Of a stretch of DNA of 64,000 nt, positions 1-7,515 are shown in pieces; within the stretch, counting starts at the first letter, position 1; each line of letters starts with the position of its first letter. This DNA comes from Massilia sp. KIM (GTDB lineage: Bacteria; Pseudomonadota; Gammaproteobacteria; Burkholderiales; Burkholderiaceae_D): the NCBI RefSeq assembly GCF_002007115.1, contig NZ_MVAD01000001.1, positions 2,542,001 to 2,606,000 of the forward strand, given 5' to 3'. The notes below the pieces were generated by a model that was given only the letters and a program-made list of their open reading frames with translations, was not told where the DNA came from and did not search any database. The translations under genes were made by a program, and so were the position numbers.

Positions 1-653
1 ACTGGGAAGCGCCGCGCTTCCTGCTCTCCTCCGGCAGCGCGCCCGGCATGATCTACGACTACGGTGGCTTCCCGCCCCACACCTACCAGATCCGCTACCC
101 GGCCCCAGGCGAGCCGGCGCTGGCCGCACGCGCCGCCGCCCTGCTGCGCGAGGCCGGCTTCGATGCCGACCTCGACCCAGAGCGCGGCTTCGACCACGGC
201 ACCTTCTCCATGCTCTATCCGGTCTATCCGGAAGCGACCATGCCGGTGGTGCAGATGTCGCTGCGCCGCGACCTCGACCCGGCGGCCCACATCGCGGCCG
301 GGCGCGCGCTGCGGGCCCTGCGCGACGAAGGCGTCCTGATCATCGGCAGCGGCCTCTCCTACCACAACCTGCGCCAGTTCGGCCCCGGCGGGGCCGAGGC
401 CTCGCGCGCCTTCGACGGCTGGCTGCAGCACAGCCTGCTGGAACTGCCCCCGGCCGAGCGCGAACAGGCGCTGCTGCGCTGGGACGCGGCGCCGGCGGCG
501 CGCGCCGCCCACCCGCGCGAAGAGCATTTGATTCCGCTGATGGTGGCGCTGGGCGCGGCCGAGGACGAAGCGGCCGCCTGCGTCTACCATGAGGACGATT
601 TCTTCGGCAGCTTGAGCGTGTCAAGCTTCCGCTTCGGCGCGCCGGCCGCCTAG
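1..653 (+). CDS. 4,5-DOPA-type extradiol dioxygenase (LigB/YgiD family), 5' end missing
   Basis: The gene enters from the left edge; the frame is open from base 3 and the ATG at 48 is internal. The visible 216 residues match the DODA/YgiD family (usually about 260 residues), cytosolic single-metal enzymes that open catechol rings such as DOPA. Seen: the block FLLSSGSAPGMIYDYGGFP followed by YQIRYPAPG, the segment GSGLSYHNLRQFGPGG with a candidate metal-ligand His, and a second candidate His in HPREEHLIPL towards the C-terminus. Only the first ligand block is outside the window. An SDR gene starts 33 bases downstream with its own Shine-Dalgarno, so the two may share a transcript. Family assignment is firm; the natural substrate cannot be read from sequence. 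Confidence 0.85.
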   Translation, partial: WEAPRFLLSSGSAPGMIYDYGGFPPHTYQIRYPAPGEPALAARAAALLREAGFDADLDPERGFDHGTFSMLYPVYPEATMPVVQMSLRRDLDPAAHIAAGRALRALRDEGVLIIGSGLSYHNLRQFGPGGAEASRAFDGWLQHSLLELPPAEREQALLRWDAAPAARAAHPREEHLIPLMVALGAAEDEAAACVYHEDDFFGSLSVSSFRFGAPAA

Positions 654-686
654 CCGGGCGCCCTTTACCAGCAAAGGAGCCTTCCC

Positions 687-1481
687 ATGCACATCGATCT
701 GACCGGTAAAACCGCCCTGGTCACCGCCTCCACCGCCGGCATCGGGCTGGCCAGCGCGATCGGCCTGGCCCGGGCCGGCGCCAGTGTCGTGCTGAACGGG
801 CGCAGCGCGGCCTCGATCGAGCGCGCGCGCGAGGCCCTGCTCGCGGCCGTCCCGGGCGCCGCCGTGCGCGGCGTGGCGGCCGACCTTGCCGGCGCCGAGG
901 GCGCAGCGGCCCTGATCGCGGCCGAGCCGGCGGTCGACATCCTGGTCAACAACGCCGGCATCTACGGCCCCCAGCCCTTCTTCGAGATCGATGACGCCAC
1001 CTGGGAGCATTTCTTCCAGATGAACGTGATGTCGGGCGTGCGCCTGTCGCGCCACTACCTGCAGGGCATGCTGGCCAGGGACTGGGGCCGCATCCTGTTC
1101 GTGTCCTCGGAATCCGGCCTGAACATCCCGGCCGACATGATCCACTACGGGATGACCAAGACCGCCCAGCTCTCGGTCTCGCGCGGCCTGGCCAAGCTGG
1201 CCGCAGGCAGCGGGGTCACGGTCAATGCGGTGCTGCCGGGCCCGACGCTGTCGGAAGGCGTGCGCGAGATGCTGCAGGAGCAGGCGCGCGAGAGCGGCGC
1301 CAGCATCGAGGAAACCGCCACCCGCTTCGTGCGCGAGCACCGTTCCAGCAACCTGCTGCAGCGCCCGGCCACGGTGGACGAGGTGGCCAACATGATCGTC
1401 TACCTGTCTTCGCCCCAGGCCTCGGCCACCACGGGCGCTGCGCTGCGGGTGGACGGCGGCACGGTCGACACCATCGCCTGA
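687..1481 (+). CDS. SDR family oxidoreductase
   Basis: A 264-residue classical short-chain dehydrogenase/reductase, an NAD(P)-dependent Rossmann-fold enzyme. The cofactor loop near residues 12-20 reads TASTAGIG, with Ala in place of the first Gly of the usual TGxxxGIG. The NNAG motif is in ILVNNAGIYG, the catalytic Ser is in the SSESG stretch, and the YxxxK pair is in YGMTKTAQ. The C-terminal VDGGT motif is present in ALRVDGGTVDTIA. AAAGGAG lies 10 bases before the ATG, which fixes the start. The length fits the family. The gene follows the dioxygenase in the same direction and converges on ylqF 13 bases downstream. The substrate is unknown; annotating it beyond SDR would be a guess. Confidence 0.9.
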   Translation: MHIDLTGKTALVTASTAGIGLASAIGLARAGASVVLNGRSAASIERAREALLAAVPGAAVRGVAADLAGAEGAAALIAAEPAVDILVNNAGIYGPQPFFEIDDATWEHFFQMNVMSGVRLSRHYLQGMLARDWGRILFVSSESGLNIPADMIHYGMTKTAQLSVSRGLAKLAAGSGVTVNAVLPGPTLSEGVREMLQEQARESGASIEETATRFVREHRSSNLLQRPATVDEVANMIVYLSSPQASATTGAALRVDGGTVDTIA

Positions 1482-1494
1482 GCCGCCCGCGCCC

Positions 1495-2442
1495 TCAGGT
1501 GCCGCGCTTGCCGCGCGCGGCCTGTTCGGCCTTCTCGGCCGCCTTCTCGGCGGCGATGCGCGCCTTCTCGGCCATCTCGGCCTCGTGGCGCGCCAGCGCC
1601 GCGGCGCGCGACTCGGGGGTCTCCAGGCTGATGCGGCCCAGGGCGCCGGTGCGGTAGTCGTGCAGCAGCACGTGCGAGGCCTTCTCGTAGTCGAAGTCGC
1701 CGCCGCGCATGCGGTAGCCGCGGCGCGCGGCCACGCCTTCGATCACCGCGACGCCATCCATGCCCTCGGTCTTGAAGCCATAGCGCGCGCTGAGCAGCTG
1801 CGGGTAGCGCTCCAGCAGCACGTTGCCGAGGAATTCGGCCACCTCTTCCTCGACCAGGGCGTTGGAGCCGATGGCGTGGCTGGCCGCCAGCATCAGGCCG
1901 TCGCTCGCCATCGCGATCTTGGGCCACAGCATGCCGGGGGTGTCGACCAGCACCGTGTCCTTGTTCAGGTAGAGGCGCTGCTGGGTCTTGGTCACGGCCG
2001 GCTCGTCGCCCACCTTGGCCACGCGCTTCTTGAGCAGCGCGTTCATCAGGGTCGACTTGCCGACGTTCGGGATCCCCATGATCATGATGCGCAGCGGCTT
2101 GGTCGGCACGCCCCGGTGCGGCGCCAGCTTCAGGCACAGCTCGGGGATGCGCGCCACGTCGCCCGGCTTCTTGGTCGTCATCGGGTAGGCGGTCACGCCG
2201 TCCTGGGCGTCATAGAAGCTCTTCCAGGCGGCGGTCGCGGCCGGGTCGGCCAGGTCGATCTTGTTCAAGACCTTCAGGCAGGGACGCTGGCGGAACTTGC
2301 GCAATTCCTCGACCAGCGGGTTGCGGCTCGCTTCGGGCAGGCGTGCGTCGAGGACCTCGACCACGACATCGATGTTTTCCATCTGTTCGGCCGCTTCCTT
2401 CTTGGCCGAATTCATATGCCCCGGGAACCATTGTATCGACAT
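1495..2442 (-). CDS. ylqF: Ribosome biogenesis GTPase YlqF/RbgA
   Basis: A 315-residue circularly permuted GTPase of the YlqF/RbgA family, which acts in late maturation of the large ribosomal subunit. The G motifs occur in permuted order: NKID (G4) near residue 60, then GIPNVGKSTLMN (G1) near 120, then DTPGMLWP (G3) near 170. The N-terminus MSIQWFPGHMNSAKKE is the family signature for binding the large subunit. The C-terminal tail is rich in Ala, Lys and Glu and ends in RGKRGT, probably a basic RNA-contacting tail. An AAGAGAG stretch precedes the ATG. It is convergent with the SDR gene and transcribed alone. Confidence in the family is high. Confidence 0.95.
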   Translation of the reverse strand: MSIQWFPGHMNSAKKEAAEQMENIDVVVEVLDARLPEASRNPLVEELRKFRQRPCLKVLNKIDLADPAATAAWKSFYDAQDGVTAYPMTTKKPGDVARIPELCLKLAPHRGVPTKPLRIMIMGIPNVGKSTLMNALLKKRVAKVGDEPAVTKTQQRLYLNKDTVLVDTPGMLWPKIAMASDGLMLAASHAIGSNALVEEEVAEFLGNVLLERYPQLLSARYGFKTEGMDGVAVIEGVAARRGYRMRGGDFDYEKASHVLLHDYRTGALGRISLETPESRAAALARHEAEMAEKARIAAEKAAEKAEQAARGKRGT

Positions 2443-2609
2443 GCTCTTGCTCTCTTAATCTTTCATCCAAGGCGGTATTTTACGCTGCTGGCCGCCGGAG
2501 TCGGCATCTACGCCACACGAGGGCGTTGTATTGACGCGTTGCAACGCAATTGACACATTTGGCGCGCACACTGTTTCCTGGGCCGGCAAGGCTGCTCGAG
2601 GAGACAAGG

Positions 2610-2726
2610 ATGAGAGTACGGCGACTGGACAGGCGTTCCCTGGCGCGGTGGTTCTGGTGCGGCATGCTGTGCGGCGCGATCGGCGCCGCGATGATGATGG
2701 ACCGCCTGCCAGTGCTGCCCGGCTGA
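2610..2726 (+). CDS. Small single-pass membrane protein, 38 residues
   Basis: A short open frame begins with ATG seven bases after GAGGAGAC, a good Shine-Dalgarno. The peptide has a basic N-terminus (MRVRRLDRRSLAR), one hydrophobic helix rich in Trp, Cys, Gly, Ala and Met (about residues 14-31) and a short tail DRLPVLPG. This fits an inner-membrane small protein with the N-terminus in the cytoplasm. It stands alone between the divergent ylqF and the convergent gene ending at 2737. No family is recognised. The ribosome binding site and the lack of any competing gene on this stretch are the support; it could still be a chance frame. Confidence 0.45.
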   Translation: MRVRRLDRRSLARWFWCGMLCGAIGAAMMMDRLPVLPG

Positions 2727-2736
2727 GTACCCGGAC

Positions 2737-3990
2737 TCAGGCGCCCGGCGTGGCGCAGGCGCTGGGCGGCGGGGCCTGCCCCGGGTCGAAGGCCGCCAGC
2801 CGCGCGCGCGCCGCATCGCGGTCCCTGGCGTACTCGGCGAGGTAGCGGCTGCGCTCCTCGCCCTGCCATTCGGCGTTCGAATAGCCCTTGAGGGACAGGG
2901 CGCGGCTGGTGTGCACCTTGCCTTCCAGGCGAGGCAGCAGCAGGCGGTCGGGGTCGACGTTCTCGCGCAGCAGGTAGCCGTCGACGTCGCGCAGCACCAG
3001 GGGCAGCGCGGGCGCCGCGTCCGTCATGAGCTTGCCGAACACGGTCAGCTTGATCTCCTGCACGCCCGGACCGAGTGGCTCGTTGAAGCTGGCCAGCGCG
3101 AAGGGCTTGCCGCGGGCGTCGTCGATGCGCCCGTTCACCACGTAGCGCCCCGGCTGGCGCACGTCCAGGCCCAGGTAGAAATTCAGCGAACCGTCTTCGC
3201 TCCCCTCGCGCACCCGCCCGGTCCAGTTGGCGGGCAGCACCGGCGTGTGGATCACGTCGAACAGGACGAAGCCGCTGCGCCCGCCGGCGCTGTAGCGCAC
3301 TTCGGTGCGGATGGTGCCGTGGAAGCCCGCCAGGCCCGACTGCGCGGGCGCGAGCACGCCGGCATGGGCGCCGTCGCCGGCCACCGGATCGGCGCCGCCG
3401 CCGTCGTCCGCGAAAGGCAGGCTGACCTGGGGCGTGGGACGGCTGGCGCCATAGGTCATGCCCTGGGCCACGGCGCGCGTCACCACCAGCGGCAGGGTCT
3501 GGCCCTTCGGGTCGACCGCGCGCAGCGAGAAGGCGACCGACTCGCCGGCCGCCAGGTAGACCCGCGACTGCGAGGTCTGGAGCAGCACCGCGCCGGTGTC
3601 GGGTCCGCCGTCGGCCGGGCGCAGCGGATGGGTTTCCGTCACCGGCTGGTTGGGAAAGGCCTGGTCGGGGTGCTCGGTGATCGGGCGCGACTCGTGCGGG
3701 TATTTCGTGCCCTCGAGGTAGCTGCAATAGGTGAAGTCGGTCAGCTGGACCTGCTCGAGCAGCTGGCTGCGCCGGGCCGAGCGGCTGTCGGGTCCCGGCG
3801 CGCCGTCGCCGCCGGGCAGCGGGCCGAAGAACTGGGGACCGGAAGGCGGCGCCGCTTCGGCGACCGCCGTCGGGCCGGGCTCGCCCTCCCCGGTCCCGGC
3901 CAGGATGCCGAGCACGGCCAGCGCGCCCGCTCCCAGGCCCAGCGGCCAGGCCAGGCGGCGCCAGCCGCGCTTGCGCGCTTCAGTAGGCAC
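2737..3990 (-). CDS. Membrane-anchored protein of unknown function, partner of the secreted hydrolase-like protein
   Basis: A 417-residue protein starting with GTG at 3990, inside the last codons of the upstream gene (11-base overlap), so translation is coupled. The N-terminus is basic (MPTEARKRGWRRLAW), followed by one hydrophobic helix (about residues 15-32) and a low-complexity Pro/Gly/Ala stretch to about 70; the rest is probably periplasmic. The body is beta-rich, with phrases such as YCSYLEGTKYPHESRPI, FVLFDVIHTPVLPANWTG and GRYVVNGRIDDARGKP, suggesting a two-domain beta-sandwich. No catalytic signature is visible. Translational coupling to the secreted hydrolase-like gene suggests that the two products act together, for example as enzyme and surface partner or folding helper. 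I do not recognise a named family. Confidence 0.7.
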   Translation of the reverse strand: MPTEARKRGWRRLAWPLGLGAGALAVLGILAGTGEGEPGPTAVAEAAPPSGPQFFGPLPGGDGAPGPDSRSARRSQLLEQVQLTDFTYCSYLEGTKYPHESRPITEHPDQAFPNQPVTETHPLRPADGGPDTGAVLLQTSQSRVYLAAGESVAFSLRAVDPKGQTLPLVVTRAVAQGMTYGASRPTPQVSLPFADDGGGADPVAGDGAHAGVLAPAQSGLAGFHGTIRTEVRYSAGGRSGFVLFDVIHTPVLPANWTGRVREGSEDGSLNFYLGLDVRQPGRYVVNGRIDDARGKPFALASFNEPLGPGVQEIKLTVFGKLMTDAAPALPLVLRDVDGYLLRENVDPDRLLLPRLEGKVHTSRALSLKGYSNAEWQGEERSRYLAEYARDRDAARARLAAFDPGQAPPPSACATPGA

Positions 3991-4855
3991 TGTTGACGAC
4001 CGCGCTGCGCACCACGCCCACGATGCCGCCCCAGTTGCCGTTGGCGTAGTGGTTATAGGCTTCGCTGTCGTCGCGGAACACCACCGAGTGGTAGCTCCAC
4101 TTGGCGCTGCCGCCCTCGTTGGCGCCCGAGCCCAGGCTCAGGTCGTTGCAGAACCAGTCGCTCGGGTTGCAGTAGGAGCCGCCCGAACTGCCAGCCACGC
4201 CGCCGGTGCTGTGGTAGGCCACGGCCTCGTCGTCCTGGCCCGGCAGGATGCCGGAATAGGCCGTGCCCTTGGCGCCGGCGTACATGTAGAACCAGACGTT
4301 GCGGGTGGTGTTGTGGTTGTACATGGCGCGCGCGGTGGAGGTCTTGAGGTCCTGCACCAGGGGCTCCGAAGTGGTCCAGGAGCCGGCGTCGGACAGTTCC
4401 GAGCCGCCGGCCGCGCCCGAGGCGGCGCGCACCCACTTGATGTTCCAGCCGGTCTGGGAGCTGCCGTCGGCATTGCCGCACACCCCGCTGGAATTCGGAG
4501 TGGCGTTCTTCTTGAGGCGCGCCGAGCCGCCGTAGTTGGCCAGGGTATAGCCCAGCATCAGGTCGCCCGCGCTGTGGGTGGCGATGTAGCACCAGTTGGC
4601 GCCGGTGCAGAAGCAGTCGAGGGCGTCGCGGATCTTGCCGCTCTGGGAAGCGATGCTGCTGCGGCCGTCCCAGTTGACGGCTTTCTTGTTGACGCCCGCG
4701 GCGGTGCTGGCCGGGCCCCAGTAGGCGAAATCGTTGTAGTTGCCGATCGCCCCGCCGCCGGTGCGGCCGTTGATCCACAGGGTGTAGTTGGCGGCGGCGG
4801 CGAAGCCGGACGCCCATAGCAGGCACAGCGCACACAAAACGCGAACGAGTTTCAC
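3980..4855 (-). CDS. Secreted alpha/beta hydrolase-like protein of unknown substrate
   Basis: A 291-residue protein with a clear signal peptide (residues 1-22, cleavage after AAA) and GTG as start codon behind AAGGAG at ideal spacing. The mature part begins NYTLWINGRTGGG, like a lipase first strand with an oxyanion loop. Around residue 95 it has YIATHSAGDLMLGY, which resembles the serine-nucleophile elbow of lipases with Thr in the first Gly position (THSAG). Three Cys (81, 83, 89) and two more near the C-terminal third suggest disulphides. Later Asp/His candidates include GQDDEAVAYH and SYHSVVFRDD. The size fits a small secreted esterase or lipase. The gene downstream is fused to it by an overlap. 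Hydrolase assignment is inference from the elbow motif only. Confidence 0.7.
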   Translation of the reverse strand: MKLVRVLCALCLLWASGFAAAANYTLWINGRTGGGAIGNYNDFAYWGPASTAAGVNKKAVNWDGRSSIASQSGKIRDALDCFCTGANWCYIATHSAGDLMLGYTLANYGGSARLKKNATPNSSGVCGNADGSSQTGWNIKWVRAASGAAGGSELSDAGSWTTSEPLVQDLKTSTARAMYNHNTTRNVWFYMYAGAKGTAYSGILPGQDDEAVAYHSTGGVAGSSGGSYCNPSDWFCNDLSLGSGANEGGSAKWSYHSVVFRDDSEAYNHYANGNWGGIVGVVRSAVVNSAY

Positions 4856-5090
4856 TGGTCGTCTCCTTGTTGTGATTGGCGCCGTGCACCGGTCCGTGGT
4901 CCGGAGGCTTGCCGGCGGACCATTGGTATGGCCGAGATCACTCTATTCCCGACATATGCACGTGTCAAATTGCACACTGCCGAAAGTGTGGCGCTTTTGC
5001 GTAAACGCCTCATAGTCGATTTGATCCAGATCTAGGTCCGCCCTAGGGATCGCGCTACAGCGATTTTGGACTTGCACAGTCCGCCGCAAT

Positions 5091-5122
5091 GAATATATGA
5101 TCCATATATGGAACATATATTG
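5091..5122. promoter_or_regulatory. Iterated ATATAT operator-like site before the ParD-like gene
   Basis: Three ATATAT blocks lie at 5093, 5104 and 5115, spaced exactly 11 bases, about one helical turn. The central one is inside the perfect 12-base palindrome TCCATATATGGA (5101-5112). The site ends nine bases before the ATG of the ParD-like gene. Ribbon-helix-helix antitoxins bind such short repeated half-sites to repress their own operon, so this is a plausible autoregulatory operator. The sequence is strikingly AT-rich in a GC-rich genome. It may also contain the promoter -10. Confidence 0.5.
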
Positions 5123-5130
5123 AAAACCTC

Positions 5131-5343
5131 ATGGGTATCGTGAATATCGACGACGAGCTGCACGACCAGATCCGCAAGGCCAGCGCCGTGTCCTGCCGCT
5201 CGATCAATGCGCAGGCGGCGTTCTGGATCAAGATCGGCATGCTCAGCGAGCTCAACCCCACCCTGTCCTTCAACGAGCTCGTCGCCCGGGAGCTGCGCGC
5301 GGCGGGCGTGGAGCTCGATGCGCTCAGGGCCGTCGCCACATGA
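5131..5343 (+). CDS. ParD-like antitoxin-family protein
   Basis: A 70-residue protein, MGIVNIDDELHDQIRKAS at the start, followed by CRSINAQAAFWIKIGMLSEL and a C-terminal helix. This resembles the ParD_like family, short ribbon-helix-helix proteins related to type II antitoxins: one beta strand (IVNIDDEL) and two helices for dimeric DNA binding. The stop overlaps the start of the methionine aminopeptidase gene in ATGA, so the two are translationally coupled. No ParE/RelE toxin is present; the partner is the aminopeptidase. The iterated site directly upstream suggests autoregulation. Whether the pair behaves as a toxin-antitoxin unit or the small protein is simply a local repressor is open. Confidence 0.75.
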   Translation: MGIVNIDDELHDQIRKASAVSCRSINAQAAFWIKIGMLSELNPTLSFNELVARELRAAGVELDALRAVAT

Positions 5344-6107
5344 TCAAGCGCGCCGACGAAGTCGAGCTGATGGCGCAGTCCGGCCGCCTGCTGGCGGGCG
5401 TGTTCGCCCACCTAGACACCCTGCAGCTGGCCGGGATGTCGACCATGGAAGTCAACGACCTGGTCGAACGCCACATCGTGCAGGAACTGGGAGCGCGCCC
5501 GGCGAGCAAGGGCCAGTACGGCTATGCCTACGCGCTCAACGCCTCGATCAACCAGGTGGTCTGCCACGGCGTGCCCTCGGCCCGGGAAGTGCTGCGCGAC
5601 GGCGACATCGTCAACTTCGACATCACGCTGGAAAAGCACGGATGGATCGCCGACTCCAGCAAGACCTACCTGGTCGGCAAGGTGTCGCCGGCGGCGCAGC
5701 GCCTGGTCCAGGCCACCTATGACGCGATGTGGCGCGGGATCGCGGCGGTGCGTCCCGGGGCCCGCCTGGGCGACGTCGGCCACGCCATCGAACGCCACGC
5801 GCGGCGCTGCGGCTATTCGGTGGTGCGCGACTACTGCGGCCACGGCATCGGCCGCGAGATGCACGAGCCGCCCCAGGTCCTGCACTGGGGCCGGCCGGAT
5901 ACCGGCACGGTGCTGCGCGAAGGGATGGTGTTCACGATCGAGCCGATGCTCAACGAAGGCCGCCACGGCGTGCGTACGCTGGACGACGGCTGGACCGTGG
6001 TCACGGCGGACGGCCGCCTGTCGGCCCAGTTCGAACACACGGTGGCGGTGACCCGCCACGGCGTGCGGGTGCTGACCTTGCGCCCTGGCGAGCGCCCACC
6101 CGTCTGA
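5340..6107 (+). CDS. map: Type I methionine aminopeptidase (additional copy)
   Basis: A 255-residue M24 metallopeptidase that removes the initiator methionine from nascent proteins. The five metal ligands are in place: Asp in VNFDITLE, Asp in WIADSSKT, His in CGHGIGREMHE, Glu in FTIEPML and Glu in QFEHTVAV. The substrate-site His of ICHGVP is here VCHGVP. There is no N-terminal zinc-binding extension, as usual for bacterial type Ia enzymes. It overlaps the ParD-like gene by four bases and converges on the fliD-like gene three bases away. The housekeeping map normally sits next to rpsB, so this is probably a second copy; that is inference, since rpsB is not in the window. Confidence 0.92.
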   Translation: MIKRADEVELMAQSGRLLAGVFAHLDTLQLAGMSTMEVNDLVERHIVQELGARPASKGQYGYAYALNASINQVVCHGVPSAREVLRDGDIVNFDITLEKHGWIADSSKTYLVGKVSPAAQRLVQATYDAMWRGIAAVRPGARLGDVGHAIERHARRCGYSVVRDYCGHGIGREMHEPPQVLHWGRPDTGTVLREGMVFTIEPMLNEGRHGVRTLDDGWTVVTADGRLSAQFEHTVAVTRHGVRVLTLRPGERPPV

Positions 6108-6110
6108 AAC

Positions 6111-7427
6111 TCAGGCGAGGATATCGAACAGCGACATCGGCCGGCCCGCCCCGCCCAGCAGGGTGCCGGCGCCGGCTGCGCTCTGCTCGGCCTGGTACAT
6201 CAGCAGGGCCGCCTGGCGGTTGACCGATTCCGTCACCTTGGCCTTCTGCTCCTGCAGCTCGAGCCGGTCGGCCTGCAGCGAGCGCGCCTCCTGCACCAGT
6301 TCGCCGCCGCTGCCGATCTGCTTGTCCACCAGGGCCACCAGGCGCGCGGCCAGGCCGCTGCCGCTCTTGCCGAACAGCTCGTTGACCTTGCCCGGATCGG
6401 CGGCGATGGCCGCCTCCAGTCTGGCGCCGTCGACGCTCAGCTTGTCGCCGTTGACACCGATGCCGATCGCGGCAAGCTGCTTCGGATCGATCTCGGCCAG
6501 CGCGCTGCGGATGCCGGCCTGGATCGCGCCCGCCGGCGACTGCGCGCTGCGCGCCTTTTCCAGCTGCTCGCCCAGGGTATTGAAAGCCTTGACGAAGTCC
6601 TTCACGTTGGCCGCGATCTTCGCATTGTCGCCCACCACCTTGACTTCGCTGGTCCCGGTGGCGCCGAGGCTGAGCGTGAGGCCGGCGATCGCCTTGTCCA
6701 GCTGGTTGGTGCTGGACGTGAACAGCTTGCCGTCGACCTTGACCCGGGCGTCGCTCGCGGCCACGGTCTGGCGCAGGCCGCCGCTGCCGTCAGCTCCATA
6801 CGAGAACAGGGCCTGCAGGGCCGGTTCGCCGCTGGCGCTGACCCGCATGGTGTTGGCGGCCCCGGTCTGCCCGTTCAGGCTGAGCACATAGCCGGCGTCC
6901 TGCTTGAGCACCTTGGCGTCCAGGCCCGCGTCGCGCATGGCCTTGGCGATGCCCTCGAGCGTGTTGTTGCTGCCGTCGATGCGCACCGAGACTGTCTTCG
7001 CGTCCGCTCCACTCCCGGTCTCGACCTTGATGGTGGTCGGCGCGCCGCTGCCCAGCGGGGCATCCTTGCTGGACAGGGTCTTGGTGCTGAGCTGCTGGGC
7101 GGTCGCGAGCTGCTCGACGCTCACCTGGTAGCTGCCCGCCGCGGCGGAACCGGCATTGAGCTTCGCGGCCAGGCCGGCGCCGCTCACGCTCACCGCCTTG
7201 CCCAGGTTGCCCGCCGCGAGGCCACCGCTGCCGGCGCGGAACTCGGCCAGGGCCGAGGCCAGCGTGCCGACCAGCGACAGGCGCGCATCGCTGCTGCGCA
7301 CCTGGGCGTCGATCTTCTGCAACTCGGGATTGCGCGCCAGCAGGGCCTTGGCGAGGGCCGGGCCGACGTTGGCGGGCAGGCCGGTGCTGCCGGCGGGGGC
7401 GTAGGGGTTGTAGGCGTTGATGTTCAT
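6111..7427 (-). CDS. Flagellar hook-associated protein 2 (FliD)-like filament cap protein
   Basis: A 438-residue protein with the FliD plan: a helical N-terminus (ELQKIDAQVRSSDARLSLVG), then QVSVEQLATAQQLSTKTLSS typical of the FliD N-terminal region, a middle domain with the AKAMRDAGLDAKVL motif, and a C-terminal helical region (about residues 270-420) rich in coiled-coil heptads (LQADRLELQEQKAKVTESVN). FliD caps the growing filament and folds flagellin. No other flagellar gene is adjacent; a FliT-like chaperone gene lies at 58988. A perfect TATAAT (7434-7439, minus strand) sits seven bases before the ATG and no Shine-Dalgarno is obvious, so the message may be nearly leaderless. It could be a diverged FliD paralogue. 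Confidence 0.75.
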   Translation of the reverse strand: MNINAYNPYAPAGSTGLPANVGPALAKALLARNPELQKIDAQVRSSDARLSLVGTLASALAEFRAGSGGLAAGNLGKAVSVSGAGLAAKLNAGSAAAGSYQVSVEQLATAQQLSTKTLSSKDAPLGSGAPTTIKVETGSGADAKTVSVRIDGSNNTLEGIAKAMRDAGLDAKVLKQDAGYVLSLNGQTGAANTMRVSASGEPALQALFSYGADGSGGLRQTVAASDARVKVDGKLFTSSTNQLDKAIAGLTLSLGATGTSEVKVVGDNAKIAANVKDFVKAFNTLGEQLEKARSAQSPAGAIQAGIRSALAEIDPKQLAAIGIGVNGDKLSVDGARLEAAIAADPGKVNELFGKSGSGLAARLVALVDKQIGSGGELVQEARSLQADRLELQEQKAKVTESVNRQAALLMYQAEQSAAGAGTLLGGAGRPMSLFDILA

Positions 7428-7515
7428 GGCAACATTATAGAACGGTCAAGCCGCGTCAATACATGGAACAGCCGCTGATTCACCCGCTGTTTGCGCCGCC
7501 ACGGGCGCGCCGGGA

